A stretch of DNA of 64,000 nt, taken from Takakia lepidozioides (lineage: Eukaryota; Streptophyta; Takakiopsida; Takakiales; Takakiaceae). Below the pieces are notes generated by a model. It made no database searches, was not told the origin of the DNA, and saw nothing but the letters and a program-made list of their open reading frames with translations. Of this stretch, positions 12,830 through 23,429 are shown one piece after another; the stretch's first letter is position 1; each line of letters starts with the position of its first letter. The position numbers and the translations under genes were made by a program. The stretch spans positions 6,200,001 through 6,264,000 of the forward strand of contig CM060734.1 of the NCBI GenBank assembly GCA_030704615.1. The letters are read 5' to 3'.

Positions 12830-13768
12830 CGAGAATTGTTCTCTCTGCAGAGGATGGCCGCCTTTGTAAGAGTGTCTTGTCCTCCGGACACCTCCACCAC
12901 CAAATTTGATGCGGAGGACGGCATTGTTCGATTCCGCGACAATGTTCTTCTCGCACGATATGGATTCAGCCCTGAATCTATCGTTTTTGAAGAGGGGGAC
13001 ATTGTTGATGGTGTCATAGAATCCGGAAGAATTGTTACAGCAGCTCGAAATTCAACATCGGATTCGTGGGTCTTGCCATACAAGGGGGAGGTGGGCTACA
13101 GATTGTTTGGTCTTCCACATGCAACACACAATGCAAGCACGTTGTTGACGCCCAAAACAGTCACATCATTTGCCGCTCGAGTTAGAGTTTAGACAGAAAG
13201 CATAGACTTATCAAGCGAAGAAGATGTTGAGTGCATGGTTGTGGGCTCAAAGAGCGGTTCATCCCAACCGGCATCCCAACCTGCAGTGCAAACAACGCCA
13301 CATTTGGGACGGTCGATTTTGGAGGTTTTGCAGGGCAACTTGAGGGAATGGATCGGCGGTATGACGGTAATCCATGGTGCTCCACGAGGACAACAAAAGT
13401 GAAACTTCCGCTACTGGATAGAAAGGAAGGGGCTGTCAGGTGAGTTCACTCCCTTCAGGTCGATCTGTCGCAAAGTGTAGAAAATAATGTAATGCTAACG
13501 GGAATAGTGGACATGCAGATATGTAACGTGCGTTGGACAGTTGCGGTGCCTTCGTGCGACTTGTCCGTATTACACTCGCGAGGGTACCCATAACGAGAGA
13601 TTTTGGGTGGGGCATCATGATGGCCAGTTTAGACACCACTCGGCGGTGCCAGACAAGACATTCCAGTGTGCTATTTGCAGACAAATTGCAATGCGTATCC
13701 ACGCTCAGTACCGGCATCGGCAAAAAGGGCAAGTCGCATTCACCTGCATCCATGTTTCTATGCAGTGA
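12830..13768 (+). pseudogene. Fragment of the Mutator-like/SWIM gene N-terminus
   Basis: A decayed exon (about 12830-13440; e.g. SIDLSSEEDVECMVVGSKSG after a TAG near 13191) ends at donor GTGAGT (13441). A second exon begins at a CAG acceptor near 13520 and reads RYVTCVGQLRCLRATCPYY, then NERFWVGHHD, then TFQCAICRQ. The second exon matches the region encoded at about 47760-47990 on the minus strand (NETVWTGTTHH, then SFKCAHCKE), upstream of the Mutator-like transposase. Only this N-terminal piece is present; the DDE and SWIM regions are missing. The match is to a short Cys-containing region and is moderate. Confidence 0.45.
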
Positions 13769-14232
13769 CTGTGAAAAGAATGCAAACACACAATTAGAGT
13801 TTGAACCGAGTCGCCAGGGTGTGGAGAGTCGAAGCAAATTCCACATGGTTCAAAAGCGGCAGTATCCGCAGGAACTGAAAATTCCGGACATGCTGTCGAA
13901 ATGACATCCATGGTTACACCGCTCCACTGCCATGCGTGTTCCTCATCGATTCCTTCATCGTCTGCATCCCAGCCGTCCGAGTTTGGTGTGGCTACAACGC
14001 CCGAGTTGTTGTCATCCTCACTATCCTCTGTGTCATATGTATCCTCTGTATCCTCTGTACCCACCCTGTCTTCCTGAGCATGCACAGCTTGGAGAGCTTG
14101 TCTGGCATCGTGCCGTGCAATACAGTCGCCCAGCTCATCGGCGTCCAGAAAAAAACAGACTCGCATTGAGCTCTCCACGACCTCTCCCCCCGCAATGAGC
14201 ACAGGGTGGTCACCCTGATCTGCACCGTCCAT
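13705..14232 (-). CDS. RING-H2 finger protein
   Basis: An uninterrupted 175-codon frame runs from ATG at 14232 to TGA at 13705. It has an acidic, low-complexity middle (EDTEDTYDTEDSEDD) and a C-terminal RING-H2 finger: CGIC, then CLHSFHSHCIETW, then CPFC, ending CRCRY. The spacing is that of RING-H2 (C3H2C3) E3 ubiquitin ligases, which bind an E2 and promote substrate ubiquitination. No transmembrane segment is seen, so it is probably soluble. The 3' end overlaps, on the opposite strand, the Mutator-like N-terminal fragment; the 5' flank carries five family-B dyads (14397-14710). Expression and target are unknown. Confidence 0.7.
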   Translation of the reverse strand: MDGADQGDHPVLIAGGEVVESSMRVCFFLDADELGDCIARHDARQALQAVHAQEDRVGTEDTEDTYDTEDSEDDNNSGVVATPNSDGWDADDEGIDEEHAWQWSGVTMDVISTACPEFSVPADTAAFEPCGICFDSPHPGDSVQTLIVCLHSFHSHCIETWMQVNATCPFCRCRY

Positions 14233-14396
14233 TCAAGGTGATACAGAAGCTGGGAGAACACTAGAGGATGTTGCCGACTAACACAAAGGAGCTAGCTGCC
14301 AGTGATGAGCAGTGCGAGCACTGCTGAACGAAAGGGGACAACCTGCTCACGCTGAACCCATGCGCTCGACCGGATTTCAACAATCCGGCAGGCGGG

Positions 14397-14710
14397 AAGT
14401 CGCCACCGACTTTCCAACACCCTGCCAAAGCAACGTTTTTTCCGGTGGGGTAATCCGTCAGGCCGGAAATCGACGCCGACTTCCCCTTCGATCGGGGTCG
14501 CTCTCAACGTACAGGGAGTCGAGGCAGACGCTGAACCCGGTCACCTGACCGGATTTCAATAATCCGGCAGGTGGGTAATCTCCGGCGACTTTCCATTACA
14601 CTGGCAGACTCTCGTTTTTTTTTATTAAATTTTATATTTGGCCAAAACCACCACCGGTTAATCGGCGCCGACTTAACGTTGGCCGCGGAGCTAATAATCG
14701 GCGCCGATTA
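14397..14710. repeat. Dyad family B, third cluster (5 copies)
   Basis: Dyads at 14397, 14468, 14576, 14659 and 14695 lie 165-480 bp upstream of the RING-H2 start codon. The last is a perfect 16-base palindrome, TAATCGGCGCCGATTA. Two direct repeats of about 185 bp share GACCGGATTTCAA(C/T)AATCCGGCAGG before a dyad (14369 and 14549). Confidence 0.88.
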
Positions 14711-14719
14711 GTAACATTA

Positions 14720-16500
14720 CCTTCGACGGGCATTTCCTTCTCGTTCCTCTCCAAATATTCATATATTCCCGAATTTATACCCCTTTCTGAGGGCAAAAAA
14801 TTCCGCGGGTTTGGGAGGTGTAGTGTGTAATTCCGCTATTTTCCTCAAATTCGACGTCACACCCTCTTCTGCTCATGCTCATGGACCCTATGCTCACCGC
14901 TCATGGAAAGCACTCCCCTGTATGCTGAGCAGCTTCACCTGCCAAAACCTTGATCGAGAAACTGTGCGCCGGGGCGTAGGTGGCCTCTTTGATAAGTCGG
15001 CCAGGGCAATGGTGCAAGGCCATGGAGGCTTCCAAGAATCATGTGAACCAGAAACCCCCGTAACATGGGGATCATCCAAATGGGTAGTGAGTCCGTTGAG
15101 TAGAGAGGCAGAGACATCACCTTCGTTAAGATAAAAGAGCGTCGTTGGGTGCTGAAAGAGGAAGCGAACCGAGATCTTCCAGGTCTCATCTTGAGACTCG
15201 GGGGGTGCCTGTAGTGGCCGATCTGGAAGATATGTCGGTCTGGGAATATCATTCTAACCGTAGCATCCTGCTTGATACAGAGAGGGGGGGTGCAAGCTGC
15301 TCCATCTGTGAGAAAGGTCGTCTTGGCGCGCAGAGTGAGAGGGCGAGCTATGGCACAGAAACCGGTCTTACACGAGAAGCACAGCGTCTCTTTTAAGTTT
15401 TTTATTGACACTTCTAGTGTTGTTGGTTACAGCGTAGAAACAACTGCCCTGAGCGGGGCGCATACTCTGCGCGGCAGCGTGAGAAGAGTCCATCTTGGCC
15501 ATGGCGGCGATCAAAGCTAAAATTAGAGAGAGCTAAGAAGCGCGGAACCGCTAAAAATAAAGTGAAATGGCATAACAAGATTGGAAAATATGGGGAAACC
15601 CTAGGAAATAGTCATGACTACGGGATTTGGCGAAGAAAATGGTGAGAGGGCATGCAACTGGAGGAGTTTGAGGAAAGTAGGGAAAGCCATGTCTACTTTA
15701 TCTTCAATACTTCCACTCAACTACCTCTCAATTTCTCCTAGCTACTAGGCTTACATGTCCACCTATTCAAGTCAAAACCAGTGTTGGGCGGTTATTATAC
15801 CCTAAAAACTAGGTTATCAACCGGAACCGACATTTTTTCAAGAAAATGTGATATTGGTAACTAGTGGTTATATTGTTTTCGATAAACGAAACTATCATTT
15901 CAAATAACTGGAATCGCAGGTTATTGAAAAACAAATGAAGTATATAACCGGAATGGTCCAGTTATGAATTTTCTTAAAGAACCACACAACATTGGTCAAC
16001 ACCATAGGTAGATGAGGTCCATTGCGGGCCTCCAAACTTCCCTCCATGGGATAAGGCCCTTAGGCAAGGAATGTGCATGGGACACATCAATCTGATGCAA
16101 CATAGCTTATCATGCATATGACATGCATCTAGCTTTGCACTGCCACAAGTGGCAGCAAGTGTCCATCTACATGGGCATGGGAAGAGTAATCAAATAGGTA
16201 CCCAAGGTAAGAAGGGAGGTCAATAAGGGCGCTGGTCGTAGCGACGCCCTGCCGTCGAAAGGCCAACCTGGTGGGGGGGGAGGGGGATTGGGGGTTGATT
16301 TTGGGGGTGAATTGGGGGTGGTTTTTGTTTTTTCCCTGGTTTTGTTTTGGGGTGTTTGGAGACCTTACAGCTTCCATTGCTCTGATTTAGAAGATACACA
16401 ATTGAGCAAGCATGAATCGAGGGTGAGGCCGGTGCGACACATGAATAAGATGAAAGATGAAAATATATTTACAAATAATGAGCTGAAATGCTTTGCTCAC
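14720..16500. other. Unassigned stretch
   Basis: No gene I can support. At 14870-14907 GCTCATGG-type repeats occur, as at 9434 and 44323. At 15790-15985 there are diffuse TAAC/GTTA dyads such as ATAACTGGAATCGCAGGTTA (15905-15924). A G-rich low-complexity run lies at 16268-16345. Reverse-strand reading through 14935-15540 gives retroelement-like fragments, but no motif was recognised. Confidence 0.4.
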
Positions 16501-16539
16501 AAGGGTTCAGTAGGCTGACCCTAGGACCTACACGGACAG

Positions 16540-18230
16540 CTAGGACTAGTCATCCTCATCCTCATCCTCAAAGGAGGACTCATAGCTATCCGATGAGCCT
16601 GATGACTCCGCGCCCTTTGCCGGAGCACCTGAAGCAGGAGGCGTTCCCCTAAGTCCCACAGAGCTCTCATCCAATCCCTGGCCATGACCCCCCCCCCCCC
16701 CCCCTTCATCCATACTAGTGCCCTGTAGTGCACTCATCCCCTCCGTGTTGGCCATGTTCTTCATGAGGGATTGTCAGCCATGCTCCTTGGCGTAGTTGTA
16801 CCTACCGGAGATGGCCTCCTCTCAAACGCGTGTTGCTACACATGCCACAAATTAAAGTCAGTTCCTCACGATGATGGAGCCAGAAAGAAGACGTAACAAA
16901 ATACATAGGGAAGTATGACTTACAAACCGCAAGATAAAACCCTTGGATCCGCCGGCGCCCCACTTGTGTGTGGATTCGTGCTTGTCAAGGCGGGCTGCTG
17001 TTGCTTCACGTGCCTGGTCAAATTTGGCCTTCTTTGCCGCATCATTCTCTCCCACAATGAGTGCATCCCACGATACCTATGCACCCACCTCCCCAACAAT
17101 TAGTTAATTACACACATACGTTGCATCGAATCTACCTCATTAATGCACATGCAACAAATGGAAGGTGTAATGATTCAAGGATTTGCCAATCTGTGTAATT
17201 CCATAAGGTGGTTTGGGTTGGGCCCCCTTTTCCATTGCCCTCCGAATGATCTCTCTGGCACGGTACCTCCTGTCCTTCAAGTTCCGCCCCACCATCTCCA
17301 TCACCCTTGTGTCACTCCAATTGCTCGGAAACCGGCAGTCTAACGGGCATACGCCCGCTTCGTGCCAAAGTGCTGATCAGCCCACTCAATGTGCCAAGGG
17401 AACCACCACGCTGCGAGTTCAAAGGCTGGCTTCTTCATAGCCTCCCAGAACGCACCGCAGGGGTCACCATGACAATTGACCTCCACTAGTCCCCAAGGAT
17501 TTTTTCTTCTTCCCACCCTCTCCATTCTTTGTAGCCTGCTTCCCCTGCTCCTTTGTTACCCCGCCGCCCTCCCCCGCATGCACACTCACCTCTTCGTCTC
17601 CACGAGGATTTTTTTATTTATTTATTTTTATTTTTATTTTATTTTTTTTCCCTTCCTCTTCCCTGCTACTTCCTCTCTCTCTTTCTCCCTCTCCCTGCTC
17701 TCTCTCTCCTCGGCAGCCCTTTCATTGATGGTAAAAGGGACCTCGGGAGGTCGATGCCTCTTCTTCTTACCTTTGGTGTTCGGGTCCTTCATGAACACCA
17801 CGTGCTCTCCCTCCTTGGCAAGTGCACCGGACTGCGCCAATGAGGCCAAGAATGTTGCCGCCTACTAAAGATGAATAACCCCCCCAAATCCAAAAAAAAA
17901 CAAACAACAAAGAAAATCATGCATGCAAAGGAAAGGACAAAACATGGAACAAGATGCGACAGTTGTACCTTTGCAAACTTGGCCGACTCGCCCCCGGTGT
18001 CACCCGATGTGGCAGGAGTCCCCGTTGCTGGATGTGCCCACGCTATCCCCTCCCGGAGCGCCACTGGAAGTAGATTCCAGATGTCGAGCATAGCCGGCGG
18101 CGGCGCCCCGTAGTCCAGGCCTTTTTTTGCTGACTGCTCAGGCTGAGGGGGCGGCGTCGCTGACCGGCTAGGCTCTCCACCGGCCCGTAGCTCCTCCTCC
18201 CCCCCCAAAAAAAAAAATTCTCTAGAACAT
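16540..18230 (-). pseudogene. En/Spm-type plant transposase (Transposase_24-like) remnant
   Basis: The reverse strand holds an exon series: a Pro/Gly-rich N-terminus with APPPAMLDIWNLLPVAL (about 18090-18040), a charged coiled region (about 17850-17640), VEVNCHGDPCGAFWEAM and WHIEWADQHFG (about 17490-17380), DTRVMEMVGRNLKDRRYRAR (about 17320-17260), then KKAKFDQAREATAARLDKHE plus HKWGAGGSKGF (about 17040-16925) before a GT donor, and an acidic C-terminus (about 16764-16546). The block 'N.AAKKAKF.QAR...H..GGSKGF' resembles the conserved end of plant Ptta/En/Spm Transposase_24 proteins (NKANRAK..H..GSKSF). Frame changes near 17335 and 17050 suggest decay. Assignment rests on this one motif. Confidence 0.4.
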
Positions 18231-18338
18231 CTTCCCCCCCGTTTTTTTTTTTTTTTTTTTTTGGTTTCCTGATCTCTCACTCTCTCTCCCTCCCTCCTTA
18301 GAATCGGCCGGTTTTATCAGTTTTGATTTCCTGTTTTT

Positions 18339-18729
18339 TCATCCATACCGGATGATCTACCAAGGGTGGACACTGAATTACCTCTATGCATATCTAGGAT
18401 GAATTTTGGGTTTTTCATTCCTCTTTTATTGACTTTCATCCATACCAGATGAGTCACCAGAGGATGAAGAATTACCTCTGTGGGGGTTGCCACTGTCATC
18501 TTGTTTTTCATCCATACTGGATGATAACAGCCAGGATACTAATTTTTCATTCCTCTTTTATGGCCTTTTTTCATCCATACCGGATGAGAAATTTTGGGAT
18601 GATGAATTACTGTGAGGTTTTGAACCGTTGCCTTGGATGATATTTCATGTTTTTTCATCCTTGTTGGATGATGTTTCCAATGGACGAGCTCATGGATGAT
18701 TTTTTGTCTCTGTCATCTGAACCGGATGA
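18339..18729. repeat. Dyad family E, TCATCC-N5-GGATGA (6 copies)
   Basis: Seventeen-base dyads at 18339, 18436, 18508, 18571, 18655 and 18713. Type member: TCATCCATACCGGATGA. Arms are six bases and the centre is five bases (ATACC three times; ATACT, TTGTT, GAACC). There is no CG-N-YR-N-CG core, so this is a separate class. A second cluster lies at 41791-41936. Confidence 0.85.
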
Positions 18730-18764
18730 TAGGTGCAGTTGTTTATGGCCCTGATATGATCTTA

Positions 18765-19470
18765 ACTACCCCTAATTATGGTTAATTACGGTGTGAAACG
18801 CTAACCCCTACCCTTAAAACTATTTTTTAACCTAGCTACGGATGGAATCCGTCAGGTTTGAGGGATGTTATGACTATTTTTTATCCTGCGCAGATGAAAA
18901 TCGGGCAAATGCCCTAAGTTGTCTCTCCCGCCGTCAGAAGCACAAGTTGTGCTTCTGAGCTCGCGGGGGGAGCGTTATGGCGTCTGCATTTTTGCTGATG
19001 TCCTGTTTGTTGCATGGTACCCGTGCTGAGCGATTTCCTGGGGATACGCAATGGTGGCACTTGGTCCTTCCTACATGCGGGAGACAAAGCTATGAATGCT
19101 TTGTTGTGTTCCCTCCTCTGGCCTTTAATTTTTGCAGCGGCGCCTATGGTGGGAAGTCTCTCTCCCTCCCCTTCTTAACCTTGCAAGATTGCTTGTATGC
19201 CTCATTGCTTCTTTGCTTTGTTGGAGACGGCTTGCTGGTGGTAATGGCGCACAACTCTCTTCCCCAATCGCTCAAGGTGTTTTTGGTGACTAGGGCTCCT
19301 TCTATTTTTGTCTTCATCTCTTGCTTTTGAAGTTCTTAGTTGACATCAATAATAAGTTTGAAGGTCTGTGATTCACCTGGGGTTCCACAATCCTCACTAA
19401 TCTATTGATTTTTGTGGGGGCTTGTGATGGGACCAGGTGAGGATCCTCACTTGCTTTGAATTTTGTTGAG
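18765..19470. repeat. Repeat unit following family-E dyads, copy 1
   Basis: Shares ordered blocks with 41670-42600: ACCCCTAATTATGGTTAATT; TTGCTTCTTTGCTTTGTTGG; a block around TTGTTGGAGACGGCTTGCTG; GATTCACCTGGGGTTCCACA; and TGTGATGGGACCAGGTGAGG near 19423. An open frame of 117 codons (18977) is present, but its hydrophobic product resembles nothing I know and the other copy does not preserve it, so I treat this as a repeat, not a gene. Confidence 0.6.
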
Positions 19471-20084
19471 CATGCAGATGTGGATGTGGGCAGCCCAAAT
19501 ATTTGAGATATGTTTTATTATATTTTTTTAAACTATTTTTCCCTTATTTAGAAATAATAGCTATTTATTATTATCTTATAGTTTATGAAATTTTTCCATA
19601 TAACAATAAACTCCTAGAGACAACAACAATATATATATTTTTAGCAAAGATCTCCACCCAAATATAAAAATTTCAAAATGCTATGGATAAATCGTCATTT
19701 GGGGGGTGTTTTTGGTACAAAAAAGTCCATAGTGTCTTGATGGATGGATGGAATTGTTCACAAATTTATATTTGTGTCTATTCAAACATTGTGTATCTAG
19801 TTGTAAAGTCCATATATGAATTGGTTTTGCACAAATAGGTTTTTCAGATGGCATTTGGGACAATAGAAGGACTGTGACAGTCCATTGGAATTAGATGCAA
19901 AAGTCCATAGCTTCATGAGATTTCATCCAAATTCCAAAATAATTGTACCCACATGTACATATGGTAAGTGGCTAACCCATTCTAAGTCCATTTCCTATGA
20001 ATATATATTTATGTGTATAGGGTGAAGAATAATATGACAAGCAGTCAGTTGAAAACTGCAAATTGCAGTCCAAACTGAGCCACT
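19471..20084. other. A/T-rich non-coding stretch
   Basis: A/T-rich sequence with no supported gene, dyad or terminal repeat. It separates the family-E unit from the split coiled-coil gene. Confidence 0.5.
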
Positions 20085-21434
20085 CTAGTCTGCATCTACC
20101 CTATACAAATGGTAGATCTTGATGACCATGTATGCCTTGGTTGGAGGCTCAAGGGGGTTGACTATTGGTTGTGGCCACGTACAGACTCCATGCCCGACTT
20201 GCATGGCGTTGACTTGTTTTTCCATGGTCGACTTCTCCTTTTCAACCTCCTCTATCTTGGCTTGGATGACAATGAGTTTTTTGTGGAGACGTTCAAAAGT
20301 ACTTGTGTACCTTGCCAAGTCCCCTCTTCACCCCTTACCCTCTTTTGCATGCTCAATTTGTTACCCTCACAAAGATATATTTTCTCCTCTAGCTCTGTAA
20401 TTTCCTTCTCCACACCTTCGATGGACAAGTCCAAGCCATCTTTCTCATGCTTTGACATTGCTTCCTTAGTTCTCTAAAGCCCTGACGCGCCTCGACAATA
20501 GTAGTTTTCACTTGCTGTTGTTCATCAAAGGTTTCAGATAGTCCTATGAGGCGGTCATCCATTAGGGCTTTTCCTCCTCAATTTCTCTCCATACTTGGCT
20601 ATCTGTCGACCAGTCAGCTCTACAACGTCTTTATGCAACCCAAAAAGTATTTCACTTTGAACATTGATCAGTTCTTCAACTCTTTCGATCTCTGAAACTG
20701 AGAACCCCACATGGCTTGCTAGATGGGGTTTACCATCCAATGATGTATCAACTTGCAACTCCAATCTTCGAACCAAATGTGGGTTTATGGGGTGCAACCT
20801 TTCTGGTTTGACATCCATGTTAGACTTCACATCACTGACTCCACCATTGTCAACATCCCAACTGGCTCTCCCGGCTGTACGACTGGGGGAATGCCTCCGC
20901 GTGAGCCTGGCCCCGCCCCGTGAGCCTGTGAGCACTTGAGCGCAGTCAGGCTCACGCCACGTCAGCAGTTGTCGCCACGTTGGTTCACGTGTGTCATGGC
21001 ACGTCAGCAATCCTCGCCAGCTTGGTTGATGCCACGTCATTTCCAAAAGCACGGACCTATAACCGCGGACATAATGTAGGTGCCTATTTCCACGGAATGA
21101 TTTACCATTTCCAGTCATTGCAGACTACATCTTTAAAATCCAGCCGATCGATTGGATGAATGTAGCATGGATGAATGCAGGATAGATGAATGTAGCATGG
21201 AGGAATATAACATGGATGAGTGCGAACAATGCGAAGGATTCATGAATGGATGAATGTAGAATGGATGAATGTAAGGGGAATGAGTGCGAACACTGCAATG
21301 GATTGATGTAGTTTTTTCTCTGAAAGCAATTTCGAACTCTATTGGAACAGTTGCAACAAGTCAAAATATTTTTATGATGATGAAGAAAGAGTACATAGAA
21401 ACTTTGAAGGTCAATCTGACTCGGACTCATCATA

Positions 21435-21708
21435 TCATATCCCCGCATCTTCTGCATCCAAGTCCAAAAAATTCATAACTGCGGATCTGGGATGTCTACT
21501 CACGCGTGCAGACATTCTGGGATCAGGTGATGGAGCCTCGGACATGTGAAGTGTCATTTCTTCTGCATACACATGATGCAAAAAATTGGGCAGGGGGCTG
21601 TCGAATACGGAATCGGTTTGTGATCCCAAGCGAGGATCCGACCACATGTCGAGATAATCAAGGATACCGCTCAAGTGTTTTCCCTCCATGAGCACATATT
21701 TTGTGTAC
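21435..21708 (-). pseudogene. DNA N-methyltransferase-like paralogue, copy D (single-exon fragment)
   Basis: At 21708, after a reverse-strand CGCAG acceptor, an exon starts RYTKYVLMEGKHLSGILDYL then DMWSDP. This aligns with RYIYHVLIRDKYLSDEPDFI of copy A, RYMKYVLLQTG of copy C and RYVNFYLLRNKYIHEMP of copy B, each directly after the same phase-2 acceptor. It then continues DSVFDSPLPNFLHHVYAEEM and ends in an acidic FLDLDAEDAGI at a TGA. No other exon was found, so this is a truncated copy inside the hAT-like element. Its upstream intron carries family-C dyads. Confidence 0.6.
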
Positions 21709-21763
21709 CTGCGAATTCGCAAACCCAATGCAATTCCCAACATGTCAATTCACAAAACATGAG

Positions 21764-22463
21764 AATGTGATGATCGGCGACGATCATCACATTCCCTACA
21801 GAGAGTGACTGTTGATGGGAATTCTACTACCTCACAAGTACCACCCTGAAGAAGGTCTAAATGTGATGATCGCCGCCGATCATCACATTTTCTTGAAGAT
21901 TTCAGTTTCAATCGGGGAAAGATAGGACTGAAACACGAAAGCAAAATGATGCAATTCACATTTTTGGGCGAAATGAAGATTTCTCTGCAAAAGCACACAA
22001 CAGTTTGAGTGATGATCGGTATCGATCATCACTTCTTTCGAGCCCTAAGATCATGTTTTGATGAACAACTAACTTTGCAAGGGGGGGAAGATGCAAGACT
22101 CAAACACGAAATCAAAACAATGTGAACCACATTTCTGGCCAAAATTAAAAAACTTTGCAAAATCTTGAAGCACTGTACGTGATGATCGGCACCGATCATC
22201 AATTCTGCTCTGTTTTTTTTTTTCGTATTAAAAAAAAAAAAAAAAAAAACCAGAGTAGAAGTGACGATCGGCACCAATCATCACTTGCCGATCATCACTT
22301 CTACTCTGTGTTTTATTTTTTATTTTATTTTTTTTTTTTAAACCCGTTATTTTTTATTTTTTATTTTTTATTTTTTATTTTTTTCCTTATTGTTCCAAAA
22401 AAAAAAAATTTGCTCCGGTTTGGCATTTTGGTAGAGGTCGTGATGATTGTCGACGATCATCAC
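21764..22463. repeat. Dyad family C (6 copies)
   Basis: Palindromes up to 30 bp long; inner type GATGATCGGCGACGATCATC. Positions: 21764-21793, 21860-21889, 22008-22033, 22179-22202, 22261-22284 (followed by an extra half-site to 22300) and 22440-22463. The core is ATCG-N-YR-N-CGAT with centres CG, CG, TA, CA, CA and CG. They lie in the intron-side flank of copy D, inside the hAT-like element. Confidence 0.9.
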
Positions 22464-23429
22464 TTCTGTTCTGTTTTGGCATTTGCACGTTCTTAGAACT
22501 CATGCATCATGGCACCTTTGGACGTCAAGATGGTTTCCCATGGTCTTCCCGTGGCAGCCTCTATGGCACTCACGTTGTGAGGTTATTTTGTCGTCCTTGT
22601 AATTGTAATAGTGAAACTTACAATTCTAATTGCATAATGTTGTGGAATGGATGCCACAATTATAGGCTTATTTTTCATTTCGGGTGTTTGATGGCAGTCT
22701 TCATTATATTCAGCCAACGATTGCCTGGATTAATCCCACGATCATAGGACCATCCTCGGATATAGGCGCCGCATGTTTATGCTGACGTGGCATATGACGA
22801 CGCAGCGCCACGTTAGTATTTGTCGCCATGTCAGCCTGCTGACATCACGCTCACACCACGTCAGCGTTGGTGCACGCTCACGCCACGTCACTCCTGCGTG
22901 AGCATACGCTCACGCGCAAGGCTCACGCCATTGCGTCGTTGGTACGACTGCTGAGTACCATTCATAACGATTCAACTGTTGTTTGTTGATTTCCACAGCG
23001 AACTTGACCCAATTCATCTCCATTCCTTTTATTTCAGCAACCAAAGCCCTCGCAAATTGAAGAGTGAGTTTGTTGTTGGTTACCTTCCTGTAACTTGTCA
23101 CTTTGTGATATATCTTCTCTATTTCTTGAACAAATTCAGGTTCAGGTTTACGTTTGTACCAATATCCTTGTTTCTCATCTTTTAGCCCAGAGACGTCTTA
23201 CAACTCTGCAGCATTGGCATTGGTATCATTCAGCTCTTTGACAAGGTCCAAACCAGTTGCGTGCAAGCTTTGGATTTCCTTGAAACACCTGAGATCACGT
23301 CGTAATACAGGCTTACGCACTCTGGTTACCACAGAAAACTCCGTTGTTTGGGAGTCACCTCCCTGTGTCGACATACTGATTAAAGCTAGAGACAGTGTTG
23401 CTTACAAGACCCCATCACCCTACTAGGTC

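Larger units (their letters stand above)
20885..22941. mobile_element. hAT-like non-autonomous element carrying a captured gene fragment
   Basis: The insertion is flanked by an 8 bp direct repeat GTACGACT (20877-20884 and 22942-22949), the duplication length of hAT elements. Both ends are full of CACGTCAGC, GCGTGAGCCT and GTGAGC motifs in opposing orientation (20893-21040; 22775-22930), like hAT subterminal repeats. Inside are ATGAATG-rich repeats (about 21150-21290), an exon of the methyltransferase-like family (21435-21708), six family-C dyads and T/A-rich tracts. No transposase is present, so movement would need one in trans. The class call is from duplication length and subterminal repeats only. 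Confidence 0.55.
20085..23374 (-). pseudogene. Coiled-coil protein gene split by an insertion
   Basis: The reverse strand reads from ATG at 23374 (MSTQGGDSQTTEF) through a stop at 23198-23200 into QEIEKIYHKVTSYRKVTNN and MNWVKFAVEINKQQLNRYE, reaching 22950. After a 2.06 kb insertion it resumes at 20876 with ASWDVDNGGVSDVKSN, PHLVRRLELQVDTSLDGK and VEELINVQSEILFGLHKD, then in further frames Glu/Lys-rich segments such as VEKEITELEEKIYLCEG (about 20400) and VIQAKIEEVEKEKSTMEKQV (about 20270). The charged heptad-like pattern implies a coiled coil. Function unknown. The stop and frame changes show that it is dead. Confidence 0.5.

Noticed and set aside
17470-17868. 130-codon plus-strand frame with Phe/Leu/Ser-rich segments
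   Set aside because: Arises from T/C low-complexity runs antisense to the Lys/Glu-rich part of the En/Spm-type remnant.
18977-19330. 117-codon hydrophobic open frame
   Set aside because: No family resemblance and not conserved in the second copy of the same repeat unit at 41666-42600.
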